Below are positions 55,089 to 63,713 of a stretch of DNA of 64,000 nt, in pieces. Positions within the stretch are counted from its first letter, which is position 1, and the number at the start of each line of letters is the position of its first letter. The notes under the pieces were generated by a model. That model worked only from the letters and a program-made list of their open reading frames with translations. It searched no databases and had not been told where the DNA came from. Both the position numbers and the translations under genes were made by a program. The DNA is from Sphingobacterium bambusae (GTDB lineage Bacteria > Bacteroidota > Bacteroidia > Sphingobacteriales > Sphingobacteriaceae), in assembly GCF_033955345.1 (NCBI RefSeq), contig NZ_CP138332.1, forward strand, positions 2,666,001 through 2,730,000, written 5' to 3'.

Positions 55089-56195
55089 ATGGCGTACAAT
55101 TGGCAACTAGCGGGCTGGCCCGAATTCACTTATGATGTGGCTCAAATTCAAACGACCATTCTTGCGTTTGCGCAGGAGACTGGGGAAATGAATGGCCTTA
55201 TACAGGGATTGCCCGAAGAGCTTAAGCAGGAAACCATTCTCCAGCTTATGCTTTCAGAAGCGATCAAGACATCTGAAATTGAGGGGGAATACATCAGCCG
55301 AGAGGATGTCATGTCTTCCATCCGCAATAACTTAGGACTAAATGATATTCCGGTCAATGTTCGAGATCGACAGGCCTCGGGTGTCGCGCAACTCATGGTG
55401 CAAGTGCGAGAAACTTTCCAAGAACCTTTGTCACTGGACATGCTTAAATCCTGGCATCAGTTGCTATTTGCTCATCAGAGTAGCATTACGTCAGGAGATT
55501 GGCGCCACGGTAGTGCACCCATGCAGGTAGTTTCAGGAGCATACGGCCGAGAAGTCGTTCATTATGAAGCTCCTCCTTCGGATCGGATGCTGCAGGAAAT
55601 GGAAGCTTTTGAGGGCTGGTATAATTCGACATCTTTCTCTTTGGAAGGCCCGATAGCGGAAGCGATATTGAAGTCAGCAATCGCACACCTCTATTTCGAA
55701 TCTATCCATCCTTTTGAAGACGGCAATGGAAGGATCGGCCGTGCAATAGCAGAGAAATCCTTGTCCCAATCGCTTAATCGTCCGGTGATGTTAAGTCTAT
55801 CCAAAACTATTGAAGCAAATAAGCAGGCCTATTATAATGCATTGAAGCAAGCACAGCGCGCCCTAGATATCACCGAATGGATTGCATACTTTGCACAGGT
55901 AATTTTGGACGCGCAGCGTGATGCAAAAGCGATGGTATTGTTCAAGCTAAAGAAAGCTAAGTTTTATGATCATTATAAAAACCAGCTTGATGAGCGGCAG
56001 ACGAAGGTCATTGGTAGGATGCTTAGCGAGGGGCCTGCTGGTTTTGAAGGTGGAATGACGGCAAAAAAATATATGAGCATTACGAAGGTTTCCAAAGCAA
56101 CTGCCACGCGTGACTTACAGCACCTGCATGCTATAGGCGCATTGATCGCAGCGGGCGGCGGACGGTCTGTTAGGTATGAGCTGAATCTCAGATAA
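55089..56195 (+). CDS. Fic family protein with DUF4172 N-terminus and C-terminal winged helix
   Basis: 368 residues. N-terminal DUF4172 (YNWQLAGWPEFTYD) contains the inhibitory helix TSEIEGE (Thr61xxxGlu65-Gly66), which places it in the class with an N-terminal self-inhibiting helix. The catalytic loop HPFEDGNGRIGR (207-218) is complete. A winged helix at the C-terminus (TAKKYMSITKVSKATATRDL) fits DNA binding. It would transfer AMP (or another nucleotide) to a target protein. The two palindromes directly upstream fit autoregulation. Confidence 0.93.
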   Translation: MAYNWQLAGWPEFTYDVAQIQTTILAFAQETGEMNGLIQGLPEELKQETILQLMLSEAIKTSEIEGEYISREDVMSSIRNNLGLNDIPVNVRDRQASGVAQLMVQVRETFQEPLSLDMLKSWHQLLFAHQSSITSGDWRHGSAPMQVVSGAYGREVVHYEAPPSDRMLQEMEAFEGWYNSTSFSLEGPIAEAILKSAIAHLYFESIHPFEDGNGRIGRAIAEKSLSQSLNRPVMLSLSKTIEANKQAYYNALKQAQRALDITEWIAYFAQVILDAQRDAKAMVLFKLKKAKFYDHYKNQLDERQTKVIGRMLSEGPAGFEGGMTAKKYMSITKVSKATATRDLQHLHAIGALIAAGGGRSVRYELNLR

Positions 56196-56528
56196 ATTTC
56201 CTTTACCCTATTCGTCCTGTATAGTCATTACGATAACTCAACGTAGTTAAATCCACATCGATAGCCTGCGTAAGCCAAGGTCTTAAGAGTAATATTGTGG
56301 AAAGTCACTTTGCTAAAGAAGGGAATGTCTATCTTTTGCTTTCTACCAATAATAGAAACAAAATGGTATAATCCTTCGGCAAATAGGGTGCTTTCAGAGC
56401 ACTGCCTTTGTCACTTTGTCTACCTTTTTTAGTCCCCCGGTCTTAAAAATCTCTGCCGGATTTTTTATATCCAGCTTAATAAGATATATAGTTGGTTTTA
56501 TTGCTGACATATGCTTAGATTGATTATT
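56196..56528. other. Intergenic region between Fic and DUF4236 genes
   Basis: About 330 bp between convergent genes. I see no gene, clear terminator or repeat. Confidence 0.35.
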
Positions 56529-57653
56529 TTAAGACAGTCCCACTGCATTAGGGTAGTTTCTAAATGCATTTCCAAAAGTTTCAGTAGCCACGTGGTTGCT
56601 GAACTTATATTCTTCGTTAACACCCGTGGCCGTTCTTAATTTGATATGCCCATACTGCACAACAGGGATTTGGTAATTGCCTTTAAATCTTTTGTCCCTG
56701 CTGCCGTTTTTATTTACTTTGGCCCAAGTCCTATCGATCACCGTTGCATCTGCCGGCACAGACTGTGTTTCCGTAAATCTCACAGCGCTTTGCTGAAAAT
56801 CGAGTTCGTTCAATACGATCAATGCGAAATTATTCGATTTACTATACATCACCACAAAACTTGGATAGATGTAAAGATCTGCACCATTCGCGTTCTGAAA
56901 ATAAAGAGCTTGAATATTTGATCGAAATTCGGGAATGGATTTCATTCTAAAATGTACCATTGTCCGCTGGACAACTGTACTCGCCGAAGATCTTGTTACG
57001 GCTCGATCTTCGTAATGGGACTTTGTAATATCCCAAATTTTTCGACACTTCGTCAAATTAATAAAGGCGGTGACAAGCGCATCGTATTTTTGCTTTTGTT
57101 CCACACCAAAATCAATATCAAATTTTACATAAGAGGCCTCCATCTGTTCTTTAGTTTGCCGGATAGCCTCTCGCCGGGTAATCATATTGTCGCTTATACG
57201 CTTCAGAATATCCTTCTTGATCAGTCCATAAAGCAGCACGTAGCTCATAACCTGCTTTGCCCTAGTAACCGTCAAGGAAAATTTGATTTTGGAGAGATCC
57301 CTAGCCAGAGACAGACGCTGCTCCCTAGCCAACAGGATAGCTTCTTTTATACCATGCATTCCTTGACTCGTTATCTCATGGATGTCCGCACTGTAGATAT
57401 TTTCACTTCTATTTCCCATTGGCACAGTAGGAAGAGGTAGAGTGGGATCTACTGAATTTGGTGTATTACTTCCAGATATACGTTGCCTATTGTATATTCC
57501 CAGTCCAGGTATACCTGTATTCAAATGTACGCCCGAACTTCCGACGTTAATATTTGCGCCTCTTACACCAATAGATGTGGAGACACCGCTTCTACTAAAA
57601 TTTAAGTGAACACAGGGAATAACCTTTATCCGTCGTCTAAAAACCCACGCCAT
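56529..57653 (-). CDS. DUF4236 domain protein
   Basis: 374 residues from the Met at 57,653 (MAWVFRRRIKVIPCVHLNFS). The N-terminal ~55 residues match DUF4236, with SRSGVSTSIGVRGANINVG and GIPGLGIY. The long remainder has a helical part with many Arg/Lys and a C-terminal beta-rich part (YFQNANGADLYIYPSFVVMY) that I do not recognise. The DUF4236 domain is of unknown function and occurs in mobile and defence-associated genes. Confidence 0.72.
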   Translation of the reverse strand: MAWVFRRRIKVIPCVHLNFSRSGVSTSIGVRGANINVGSSGVHLNTGIPGLGIYNRQRISGSNTPNSVDPTLPLPTVPMGNRSENIYSADIHEITSQGMHGIKEAILLAREQRLSLARDLSKIKFSLTVTRAKQVMSYVLLYGLIKKDILKRISDNMITRREAIRQTKEQMEASYVKFDIDFGVEQKQKYDALVTAFINLTKCRKIWDITKSHYEDRAVTRSSASTVVQRTMVHFRMKSIPEFRSNIQALYFQNANGADLYIYPSFVVMYSKSNNFALIVLNELDFQQSAVRFTETQSVPADATVIDRTWAKVNKNGSRDKRFKGNYQIPVVQYGHIKLRTATGVNEEYKFSNHVATETFGNAFRNYPNAVGLS

Positions 57654-57797
57654 ACATCTATGTTTTAATTTTTTTTTAAATAATCTGATCAAAATAAACA
57701 GTTAAAAACCATCGATTTTTACGGCTTTCCGTATCTAGCGCTATTCTCCAACAGCCAATTGCATACGATATCTACCGCTGTTTTTAACATATGGATT

Positions 57798-58484
57798 CTA
57801 GGTAGAAATTTTTTCCTTTACTTGCTTATCAGGAAAGAGGATCGATACTAGAACTGATAAAATCAGAATACCACCGACTATCCCCATAGAAACCGGTGAA
57901 AAGATATGGTACCATGGCGAGATGATCATCTTGAGTCCGATAAACGTCAGTATGACAGAAAGACCATAGGGCAATTTGCTGAACATATGAATGAAATTGG
58001 AAAGTAGAAAGTAAAGTGACCGAAGCCCAAGTATGGCAAATATATTGGATGTGTAGAGAATAAATGGATCTTTGGAAATCGCAAAAATGGCGGGGATAGA
58101 GTCTACTGCAAACAAGACATCTGTGAATTCGATCACCGCCACAACCACTAAAAGTGGTGTAGCAAGTTTCATCCCGTTTTGGATCGTAAAGAACTTTCCT
58201 TGATCGTAGTTGTCTGAAACCTTCCAGAATTTTTTTACTAACCGTGCGCCAGCTGTTTTACTAAAATCTTCGTCTTCCTCTTCTTCTCCGCTTCCCCAAG
58301 ATTTAATACCCGCAAACACGATGAAATAAACCAAAGGCAGTTAACACAATATTGATATTCCATGGCAAAACTGAAATTCCAAAATAGGTCAATATTGGGT
58401 TTAGATACGTCAGATTGATAAGCCCGACACCCGCAAAAATAAAGATAGCCCGGAAGATCAATGCACCCAAAAGACCCCAGAACA
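57798..58484 (-). pseudogene. TerC family membrane protein, truncated and frameshifted
   Basis: The 3' part (57,798-58,334) encodes IEFTDVLFAVDSIPAIFAIS and further membrane segments typical of TerC/Alx. Upstream, the shifted frame gives FWGLLGALIFRAIFIFAGVG and ends AFGLFHRVCGY-stop, so a one-base shift lies near 58,325-58,340. Similarity stops at 58,484, where an IS3-type transposase fragment begins. The 5' third of the gene is missing. Confidence 0.8.
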
Positions 58485-58694
58485 GATAATGCAGTCGCTG
58501 AGAGCTTCTTCAAAACATTAAAATCAGAACAGATATATGGTAACAAACTGGTATCCAGGGGACAAATGAGAATGGATCTGTTCGAATATATAGAAATCTG
58601 GTACAATAGAGATCGTTGTCATTCTACACTGGGAAATCGCACAATCGAACAGTTTAATAACAAACAACAAGATCTTAAAAAACTGCTTAACTGA
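58485..58694 (+). mobile_element. IS3-family transposase (OrfB) C-terminal fragment
   Basis: From 58,485 the plus strand reads DNAVAESFFKTLKSEQIYG and continues to IEIWYNRDRCHSTLGNRTIEQ, the C-terminal part of the IS3 rve/DDE domain with its final catalytic Glu in AESFF. The N-terminal part is absent. It has replaced the 5' end of the TerC gene and marks a deletion or recombination point. Confidence 0.8.
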
Positions 58695-58725
58695 GACTGC
58701 CGAGTTTATTTGCAAGTCCAATTTC

Positions 58726-59229
58726 TTACTGGAAAAATCGATCCTTTAAATCTCGTATAGTAATCGGTTTAAAATTATTGGGCATGGACGGATACAAACT
58801 TCTAAAATATCTTCTAGCTTGTTCCTTTAAATTTGGATCGAAGACATAAAAATAATTATCATGGATTTCATTTATACCGGACTGTCGGAGATGTTTGCAA
58901 GAAAATTTCTTTTTATCTCTCAATGCTTTAGCCCGGAGATTTTTCATGCTTTTATAATTGAATCTGAATTCGATAAATACTGCTATATCTTTTCCGTCGG
59001 GATCTTTTGTCATGAGCATAGAATCCATTGACTTGTTATTCGTTCGATTTTCCGATCTAGCAACTTTACTTTCTACACAATCCATATCTAGTACAATTAC
59101 GTCTGGATCAAAACAACAATCTTTTTGAGGACACCCTTCTTTAAGAATTAGTGCGTTCAGATTTGTTAGGCATTCTTTAAAGCCTATCAAAATACCATGT
59201 CTAATGGTTGATAACTTAGAATATCTCAC
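58726..59229 (-). CDS. Unrecognised protein paired with an AAA ATPase
   Basis: 167 residues. I recognise no named family. A stretch MDSMLMTKDPDGKDIAVFIE followed by FRFN vaguely resembles the Asp...Glu-x-Lys layout of PD-(D/E)xK nucleases, but Lys is replaced by Arg (EFR), so this is only a hint. Two Cys pairs (CPQKDCC, CKH) could bind metal. It lies 1 bp after the ATPase gene, so the two work together. Confidence 0.6.
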   Translation of the reverse strand: MRYSKLSTIRHGILIGFKECLTNLNALILKEGCPQKDCCFDPDVIVLDMDCVESKVARSENRTNNKSMDSMLMTKDPDGKDIAVFIEFRFNYKSMKNLRAKALRDKKKFSCKHLRQSGINEIHDNYFYVFDPNLKEQARRYFRSLYPSMPNNFKPITIRDLKDRFFQ

Positions 59230-59230
59230 T

Positions 59231-60562
59231 TCAAATTCCGTATTTCTCTATTCGATCTAAAGCGATATTGAATGATTTAAATATTGGGTCTATTTCATTA
59301 TTTAAATCCCTATACGTATAGCTCACGCCATTTCTCTCCGCTAAATAGAAATTTACGTCCGATAGCGTTTTTTCTTTCTCGGATATATATCGAATAGCAC
59401 TAATAAAATCTGGGTTATGAGTTGCAATGAAAAATTTTGCTCCAATATACTTATTTATAAGAACTATAATTCTAGCATACTCAACTATCCACTGAGGATG
59501 TAAGTTTGACTCAGGCTCGTCAAATATCAATAATGTCTTGCTATCTATATACCCTAATTTTAGAAGCATTTGTAGGATACTAAAAGATTTTATACCTGTA
59601 GCGCAATCCAAAAGATCAAATACCTTACCGTCCTCTAATCTACTAAAAGAAAAATTCATTGACGCTATAATATCGTCATCATATTTTACATCTCCTTTCA
59701 ATATTTCTTTCTTTATAATATTTGTTATGTAGTCATTTGCATTTACATACTTATTGCTACTTAACATAGCATTTAGATCGTTCCAATGCGGATTGTCATC
59801 GCTATACTCACCCAACATCATAGGTGTATCAATATAAATAGTATTTTGTATGCTGTAAGGTATTGATAATTTATTATCCCTGAGAGATAGCAATGTCTGA
59901 TCGATCTCTAAAACATCGAGTTTCTTTGGAAGTTCATCGGTATGAAATATTTTTTCCAGCTCATTTTTTAACAGAAAAGTATTTCTTGATCTAAGAAGCT
60001 TGAAAGAACTATCAAATATCTCAGAAACTTTAACCTTTAACTTTTCGATAGGTAGACGATTGTCATGATCGACAGAAACGTCAATTCCGAGTATATCATT
60101 TGCTACAAACAACAATCGTCGATATTGCATTTTGTTTGCCTCCCCCCCATCTAAATTAAAGAGTAGATGCACACGATCTAATTGATAAAGTAAATTTTGC
60201 AAAGTATCTTGCGATGGTACAGAATTTATTAACCGATCATTCAGGTTATCCAAATCATTCATCAGTTCCTTTCTTAATCCTCGATCAGCGCTACGAAGAT
60301 CTCGGACAGCAATATCCATGAATCTAATAACGCCATTAAGTCTTTCTTTTAGGTTCTCCGCGACGAGCAGATTATAAGAGGAGCTAATTTTAAATATGTA
60401 GTATAATATTTTCGATAGTGTGCTTTTTCCGCAACCATTCTCACCAGTGACAACAGTTATACCATTTATTCCAATATCAGCACGTTGGATTGCTCTGTAA
60501 TTATGAACAGCAATTTTTATATTCGATTCTTTAGTCATAAATTCACTCATAGCAATATACAA
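59231..60562 (-). CDS. AAA ATPase (ABC/OLD-like) of a two-gene system
   Basis: 443 residues (a start at MSEFMTKES, four codons in, is equally likely). Walker A GENGCGKSTL (about 40-49), signature-like region and Walker B LLIFDEPESNLHPQWIV, followed by the switch FFIATHNPDFISA, define an AAA_21-type ATPase. Unlike OLD proteins there is no TOPRIM domain, so the effector is probably the small downstream protein. ATPase-effector pairs of this layout are common in anti-phage defence (Septu, PARIS and others), but the partner does not match those families. Confidence 0.8.
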   Translation of the reverse strand: MYIAMSEFMTKESNIKIAVHNYRAIQRADIGINGITVVTGENGCGKSTLSKILYYIFKISSSYNLLVAENLKERLNGVIRFMDIAVRDLRSADRGLRKELMNDLDNLNDRLINSVPSQDTLQNLLYQLDRVHLLFNLDGGEANKMQYRRLLFVANDILGIDVSVDHDNRLPIEKLKVKVSEIFDSSFKLLRSRNTFLLKNELEKIFHTDELPKKLDVLEIDQTLLSLRDNKLSIPYSIQNTIYIDTPMMLGEYSDDNPHWNDLNAMLSSNKYVNANDYITNIIKKEILKGDVKYDDDIIASMNFSFSRLEDGKVFDLLDCATGIKSFSILQMLLKLGYIDSKTLLIFDEPESNLHPQWIVEYARIIVLINKYIGAKFFIATHNPDFISAIRYISEKEKTLSDVNFYLAERNGVSYTYRDLNNEIDPIFKSFNIALDRIEKYGI

Positions 60563-60713
60563 AATACTTCTAACAAATGTAACATAAAAATATTAGAAGG
60601 GCATAAATGTGCAACAATGTTTATTACCAACTGGATTACCTCTGTAAAACCATCAGCACTATCACCGTATTTTAGCAAATTTTGCGTAGATCCCTCTTTT
60701 TGCTGAGAGATCA

Positions 60714-61931
60714 CTATCCCCTCTTCAACTTCCGCTCAAGCTTGGACATATCCTGCGCGACTCGGCTGTCTAGCAACTTTGCATAATGTTGTGTGGTTTT
60801 AATATCCGTATGCCCCAACATTTTTGAGACGGTCTCAATAGGCACGTTATTAGCAAGCGTCACAGTAGTCGCAAATGTATGCCGTGACATGTGGAATGTT
60901 AACGCTTTATGGATCCCACACAATTGAGCGATCTCTTTGAGGTAAGCGTTGGCCTTTTGGTTACTCGGAACCGGTAGAACAACGTTTTTCGATGAGCAAG
61001 GAGGATATTCTCTATACAAGTTTATTAATTCCATTGCTTTTTTAAGCAGAGGTATATTCGAAGTAGTTTCTGTTTTTTCACGACTAGTCAAAATCCAGAG
61101 TTTTCCATCTACCCCTTCCCCGATCTCCTGCGGCGTAAGCTTTTTTACATCCGCGTAGGACAGGCCAGTGTAACAACAAAATATAAACACATCACGGACA
61201 TGTGCTAGCCGTTGTTCAGTTAACTCCTTCTCCTCTAATCTGCGGAGCTCCTCTTTTGTTAGAAAGTCTTTCGGAGTTGCCTTCGCTTTGTTCTTATAAA
61301 ATGTAAACGGGTCATCTTTGATCCAGCGATGAGCTATGCATATGCGTATAACCTTACGAAAATGTTTGATATACTTTGCTGCAGAAACTTCCGAACAACC
61401 TAAGTCTGCTCGCAGAAAGAATTCATACCCTACTACAAATGAATGATCAATGTTGTTAACCTCAATATCCCTACGCTTGAGCCCCTGTTCCAAATAGCTG
61501 CGCAGGTGAGAAATGGATGTATTATACCCCTTAAGCGTGTTGGGTTTGAAACCACGGCCCAGCAAAGCTTTTACCTGCGCATTATGCTCGGCGAACACCT
61601 CCAGTAACTTTTTACGCTCAATGTCTTTCCCTAGGAATTTCAATTTCATGATTTCTGCAGTAACAGTTGTTTCGTTCCTAACGAATGTGTGATGTATTTC
61701 CGCAACTTTATGTGCAACGGTATCGAGATAGGAATTGATGGAACGGGCATCTTCTTTAGATCCGTTTACACGGTTTGCATGCGAGTCCCAACGGGAAGGA
61801 TCACACTGACGACCAACCGAAATTTCTTTCTGCTGGCAATCCACGGTAATTCGCAGGTAGATGGGCTTTGGACCGTTTTTGTAATTTTTTGGCTTCTTAA
61901 GGAAGAAGGACAGGGAATAGTTTGTACTCAT
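60714..61931 (-). CDS. Tyrosine recombinase, IntDOT-like (element integrase)
   Basis: 405 residues. The N-terminus carries an Arm-DNA-binding domain (LSFFLKKPKNYKNGPKPIYL) followed by a SAM-like core-binding domain. In the catalytic domain the first conserved Arg is replaced by Ser (CCYTGLSYADVKKL), as in IntDOT. HMSRHTF (HxxR), the GHTDIKTTQHY histidine and the catalytic Tyr are present. It should integrate and excise the element at the tRNA-Glu 3' end, 245 bp to its right. Confidence 0.92.
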   Translation of the reverse strand: MSTNYSLSFFLKKPKNYKNGPKPIYLRITVDCQQKEISVGRQCDPSRWDSHANRVNGSKEDARSINSYLDTVAHKVAEIHHTFVRNETTVTAEIMKLKFLGKDIERKKLLEVFAEHNAQVKALLGRGFKPNTLKGYNTSISHLRSYLEQGLKRRDIEVNNIDHSFVVGYEFFLRADLGCSEVSAAKYIKHFRKVIRICIAHRWIKDDPFTFYKNKAKATPKDFLTKEELRRLEEKELTEQRLAHVRDVFIFCCYTGLSYADVKKLTPQEIGEGVDGKLWILTSREKTETTSNIPLLKKAMELINLYREYPPCSSKNVVLPVPSNQKANAYLKEIAQLCGIHKALTFHMSRHTFATTVTLANNVPIETVSKMLGHTDIKTTQHYAKLLDSRVAQDMSKLERKLKRG

Positions 61932-62120
61932 GATACATCATTAAAAAGTTAAACAAAATTAGCCATGCAACTAAAATCTGTCAAGACGTCTAAATCCGAA
62001 ACATGTTCGATACCAGAAACTTAAGTCCGCATATCGCGTCAGTACTTCCCAAACAATGACGCCCCAAATGACGCGCTTTTTCTTTGGGAATTTTTGAAAA
62101 AACCGATTCTCCGTAAAAAC

Positions 62121-62157
62121 ACAAAAGCCTGCAAACAACACGTTTGCAGGCTTTTGT
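62121..62157. terminator. Bidirectional terminator between the integrase and tRNA-Glu
   Basis: ACAAAAGCCTGCAAAC (62,121-62,136), loop AACAC, GTTTGCAGGCTTTTGT (62,142-62,157): a perfect 16-bp stem. It ends tRNA-Glu transcription on the minus strand and separates it from the integrase gene. Confidence 0.8.
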
Positions 62158-62175
62158 AAGTTTTGACTTCAAGTC

Positions 62176-62250
62176 TGGTAGCCCGTAGGGGAATCGAACC
62201 CCTGTTTCAAGAATGAAAATCTTGCGTCCTAACCCCTAGACGAACGGGCC
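62176..62250 (-). tRNA. tRNA-Glu (anticodon TTC)
   Basis: 75 nt including an encoded CCA. Acceptor stem GGCCCGT/ACGGGCT, anticodon stem CAAGA/TCTTG with loop TTTTCAT (anticodon TTC), T-arm AGGGG-TTCGATT-CCCCT. The last 18 nt before the CC are duplicated at 22,633-22,650, which marks this gene as the integration site of the element. Confidence 0.95.
62178..62195 (-). repeat. Right attachment site within tRNA-Glu
   Basis: GTAGCCCGTAGGGGAATC, identical to 22,633-22,650. Here it is part of the intact tRNA; to its left lies element DNA with the integrase. Confidence 0.75.
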
Positions 62251-62348
62251 ATTTGCTTTTGGTGATGCAAATATAAGGGCTCTTTCCGTATCTCCAAAAT
62301 AATTTTTCAGCCTATTTTATAATAGGCTGAAATTGAAAAGATTATTTT

Positions 62349-63623
62349 TTAGATAAGATCAAAACCAATATCCCGACGGAAATATTTACGCTCGAAAAAG
62401 ATCCTTCCGGCATCTGCGGTGGCCTGTTGCAGGGCATCGAACAGATTATCTTGAAGCGTCGTTACCGCCAACACGCGACCACCCGCCGTTACCACCTTGC
62501 CATCTACCTCTTTCGTTCCCGCATGGAAAACGATGGAGTTCTCGACATTCTCGATATTCGTAATCTCCTTGCCCGATTCGTAGTCGCCCGGATAGCCACC
62601 CGACACCAACACCACCGTCACCGCGGTTTGCGGGCTTACCGTATAGGAACGTTGATCCAAGTTGCCTTGCGCTACACCTTCCAGCAGATCTACTAAATCT
62701 GACTCAATACGTGGCAATACCGACTCCGTTTCCGGATCGCCCATGCGCACATTATACTCAATTACAAAAGGCTCGCCATCCACATTCATCAAGCCAATAA
62801 AGATAAAGCCCTTGTAAGGGATGTTATCTTTCTTCAGGCCATCTACCGTAGGTTTGATAATGCGCTCTTCCACCTTGCTCAAGAAAGCCTCATCAGCAAA
62901 TGGAACCGGCGAAATAGAACCCATACCGCCCGTGTTAAGGCCGGTATCCCCCTCGCCAATGCGTTTATAATCTTTTGCCGATGGCAATACCTTATACGAC
63001 GTACCATCGGTCAATACGAACACCGACAATTCGATACCTTTCAAAAATTCTTCGATGACCACCACCGACGAAGCAGCACCAAATTTAGCATCCGCAATCA
63101 TCGCCGTTAGCTCCGCTTTTGCATCGTCCAACGTTTCGCAGATCAATACCCCCTTGCCCGCTGCAAGGCCATCCGCCTTCAGCACGATCGGCAACTGCTG
63201 CGTCTCGAGGTATGCAAGTCCTTCCTCCAGATTAGACTGATCAAACGAACGATAAGCTGCCGTAGGCACACCGTGACGTTGCATAAACTCTTTGGAGAAA
63301 TCTTTGGATCCCTCCAACTGGGCTCCTTCCTGCTGTGGCCCGATAACGGGAATATGTTTTAGATCCTCGCGACCTAAGAAGAAGTCGTGAATACCTTTTA
63401 CCAAAGGCTCCTCTGGCCCTACCAGCACCATATTGACGTTGTTGGCCAGCGCAAAAGCGCCAATTCCTTCGAAATCCGTCACCTTGAGGTCTATATTTTG
63501 GCCATACTGACCCGTGCCAGCATTGCCTGGAGCGATAAACAATTGGTTTAAGCGAGGACTTTTCGATAATTTATATGCAAAGGCAGATTCTCTTCCGCCT
63601 GAACCGATAATTAAAATGTTCAT
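62349..63623 (-). CDS. purD: Phosphoribosylamine--glycine ligase
   Basis: 424 residues from the Met at 63,623; the open frame up to 63,788 lacks similarity. MNILIIGSGGRESAFAYKL is the family start. ATP-grasp landmarks include VLKADGLAAGKGVLI (P-loop-like), GLNTGGMGSISP and YNVRMGDPETE. It joins glycine to phosphoribosylamine in purine synthesis. It lies directly beyond the tRNA-Glu gene, in undisturbed chromosome. Confidence 0.97.
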   Translation of the reverse strand: MNILIIGSGGRESAFAYKLSKSPRLNQLFIAPGNAGTGQYGQNIDLKVTDFEGIGAFALANNVNMVLVGPEEPLVKGIHDFFLGREDLKHIPVIGPQQEGAQLEGSKDFSKEFMQRHGVPTAAYRSFDQSNLEEGLAYLETQQLPIVLKADGLAAGKGVLICETLDDAKAELTAMIADAKFGAASSVVVIEEFLKGIELSVFVLTDGTSYKVLPSAKDYKRIGEGDTGLNTGGMGSISPVPFADEAFLSKVEERIIKPTVDGLKKDNIPYKGFIFIGLMNVDGEPFVIEYNVRMGDPETESVLPRIESDLVDLLEGVAQGNLDQRSYTVSPQTAVTVVLVSGGYPGDYESGKEITNIENVENSIVFHAGTKEVDGKVVTAGGRVLAVTTLQDNLFDALQQATADAGRIFFERKYFRRDIGFDLI

Positions 63624-63713
63624 ATCGACAAAGATACCGATGAAAATCAATAATCTACAAAAATTAATTGGGTGTACGTATTTTTTCGTAAATTGAGTAA
63701 ATTTTTGACCATT

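Larger units (their letters stand above)
22633..62195. mobile_element. Putative ~39.5 kb integrative/mobilisable element in tRNA-Glu
   Basis: The ends are 18-bp direct repeats of the tRNA-Glu 3' part. A tyrosine recombinase gene lies next to the intact tRNA, and a BtgA-type plus DUF5712 mobilisation module lies at 51.7-54.6 kb. No conjugation (tra) genes are present, so it would need a helper element to transfer. Cargo includes restriction and possible defence genes, a SusCD locus, regulators and a Fic protein. The decayed AbiEi, TerC and IS3 pieces suggest that the region has been rearranged, so it may be a composite of several insertions. Confidence 0.65.

Noticed and set aside
58726..59229. 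Identification of the ATPase partner as a PtuB-type HNH nuclease or AriB
   Set aside because: No HNH motif and no TOPRIM/DUF4435 landmarks are present.
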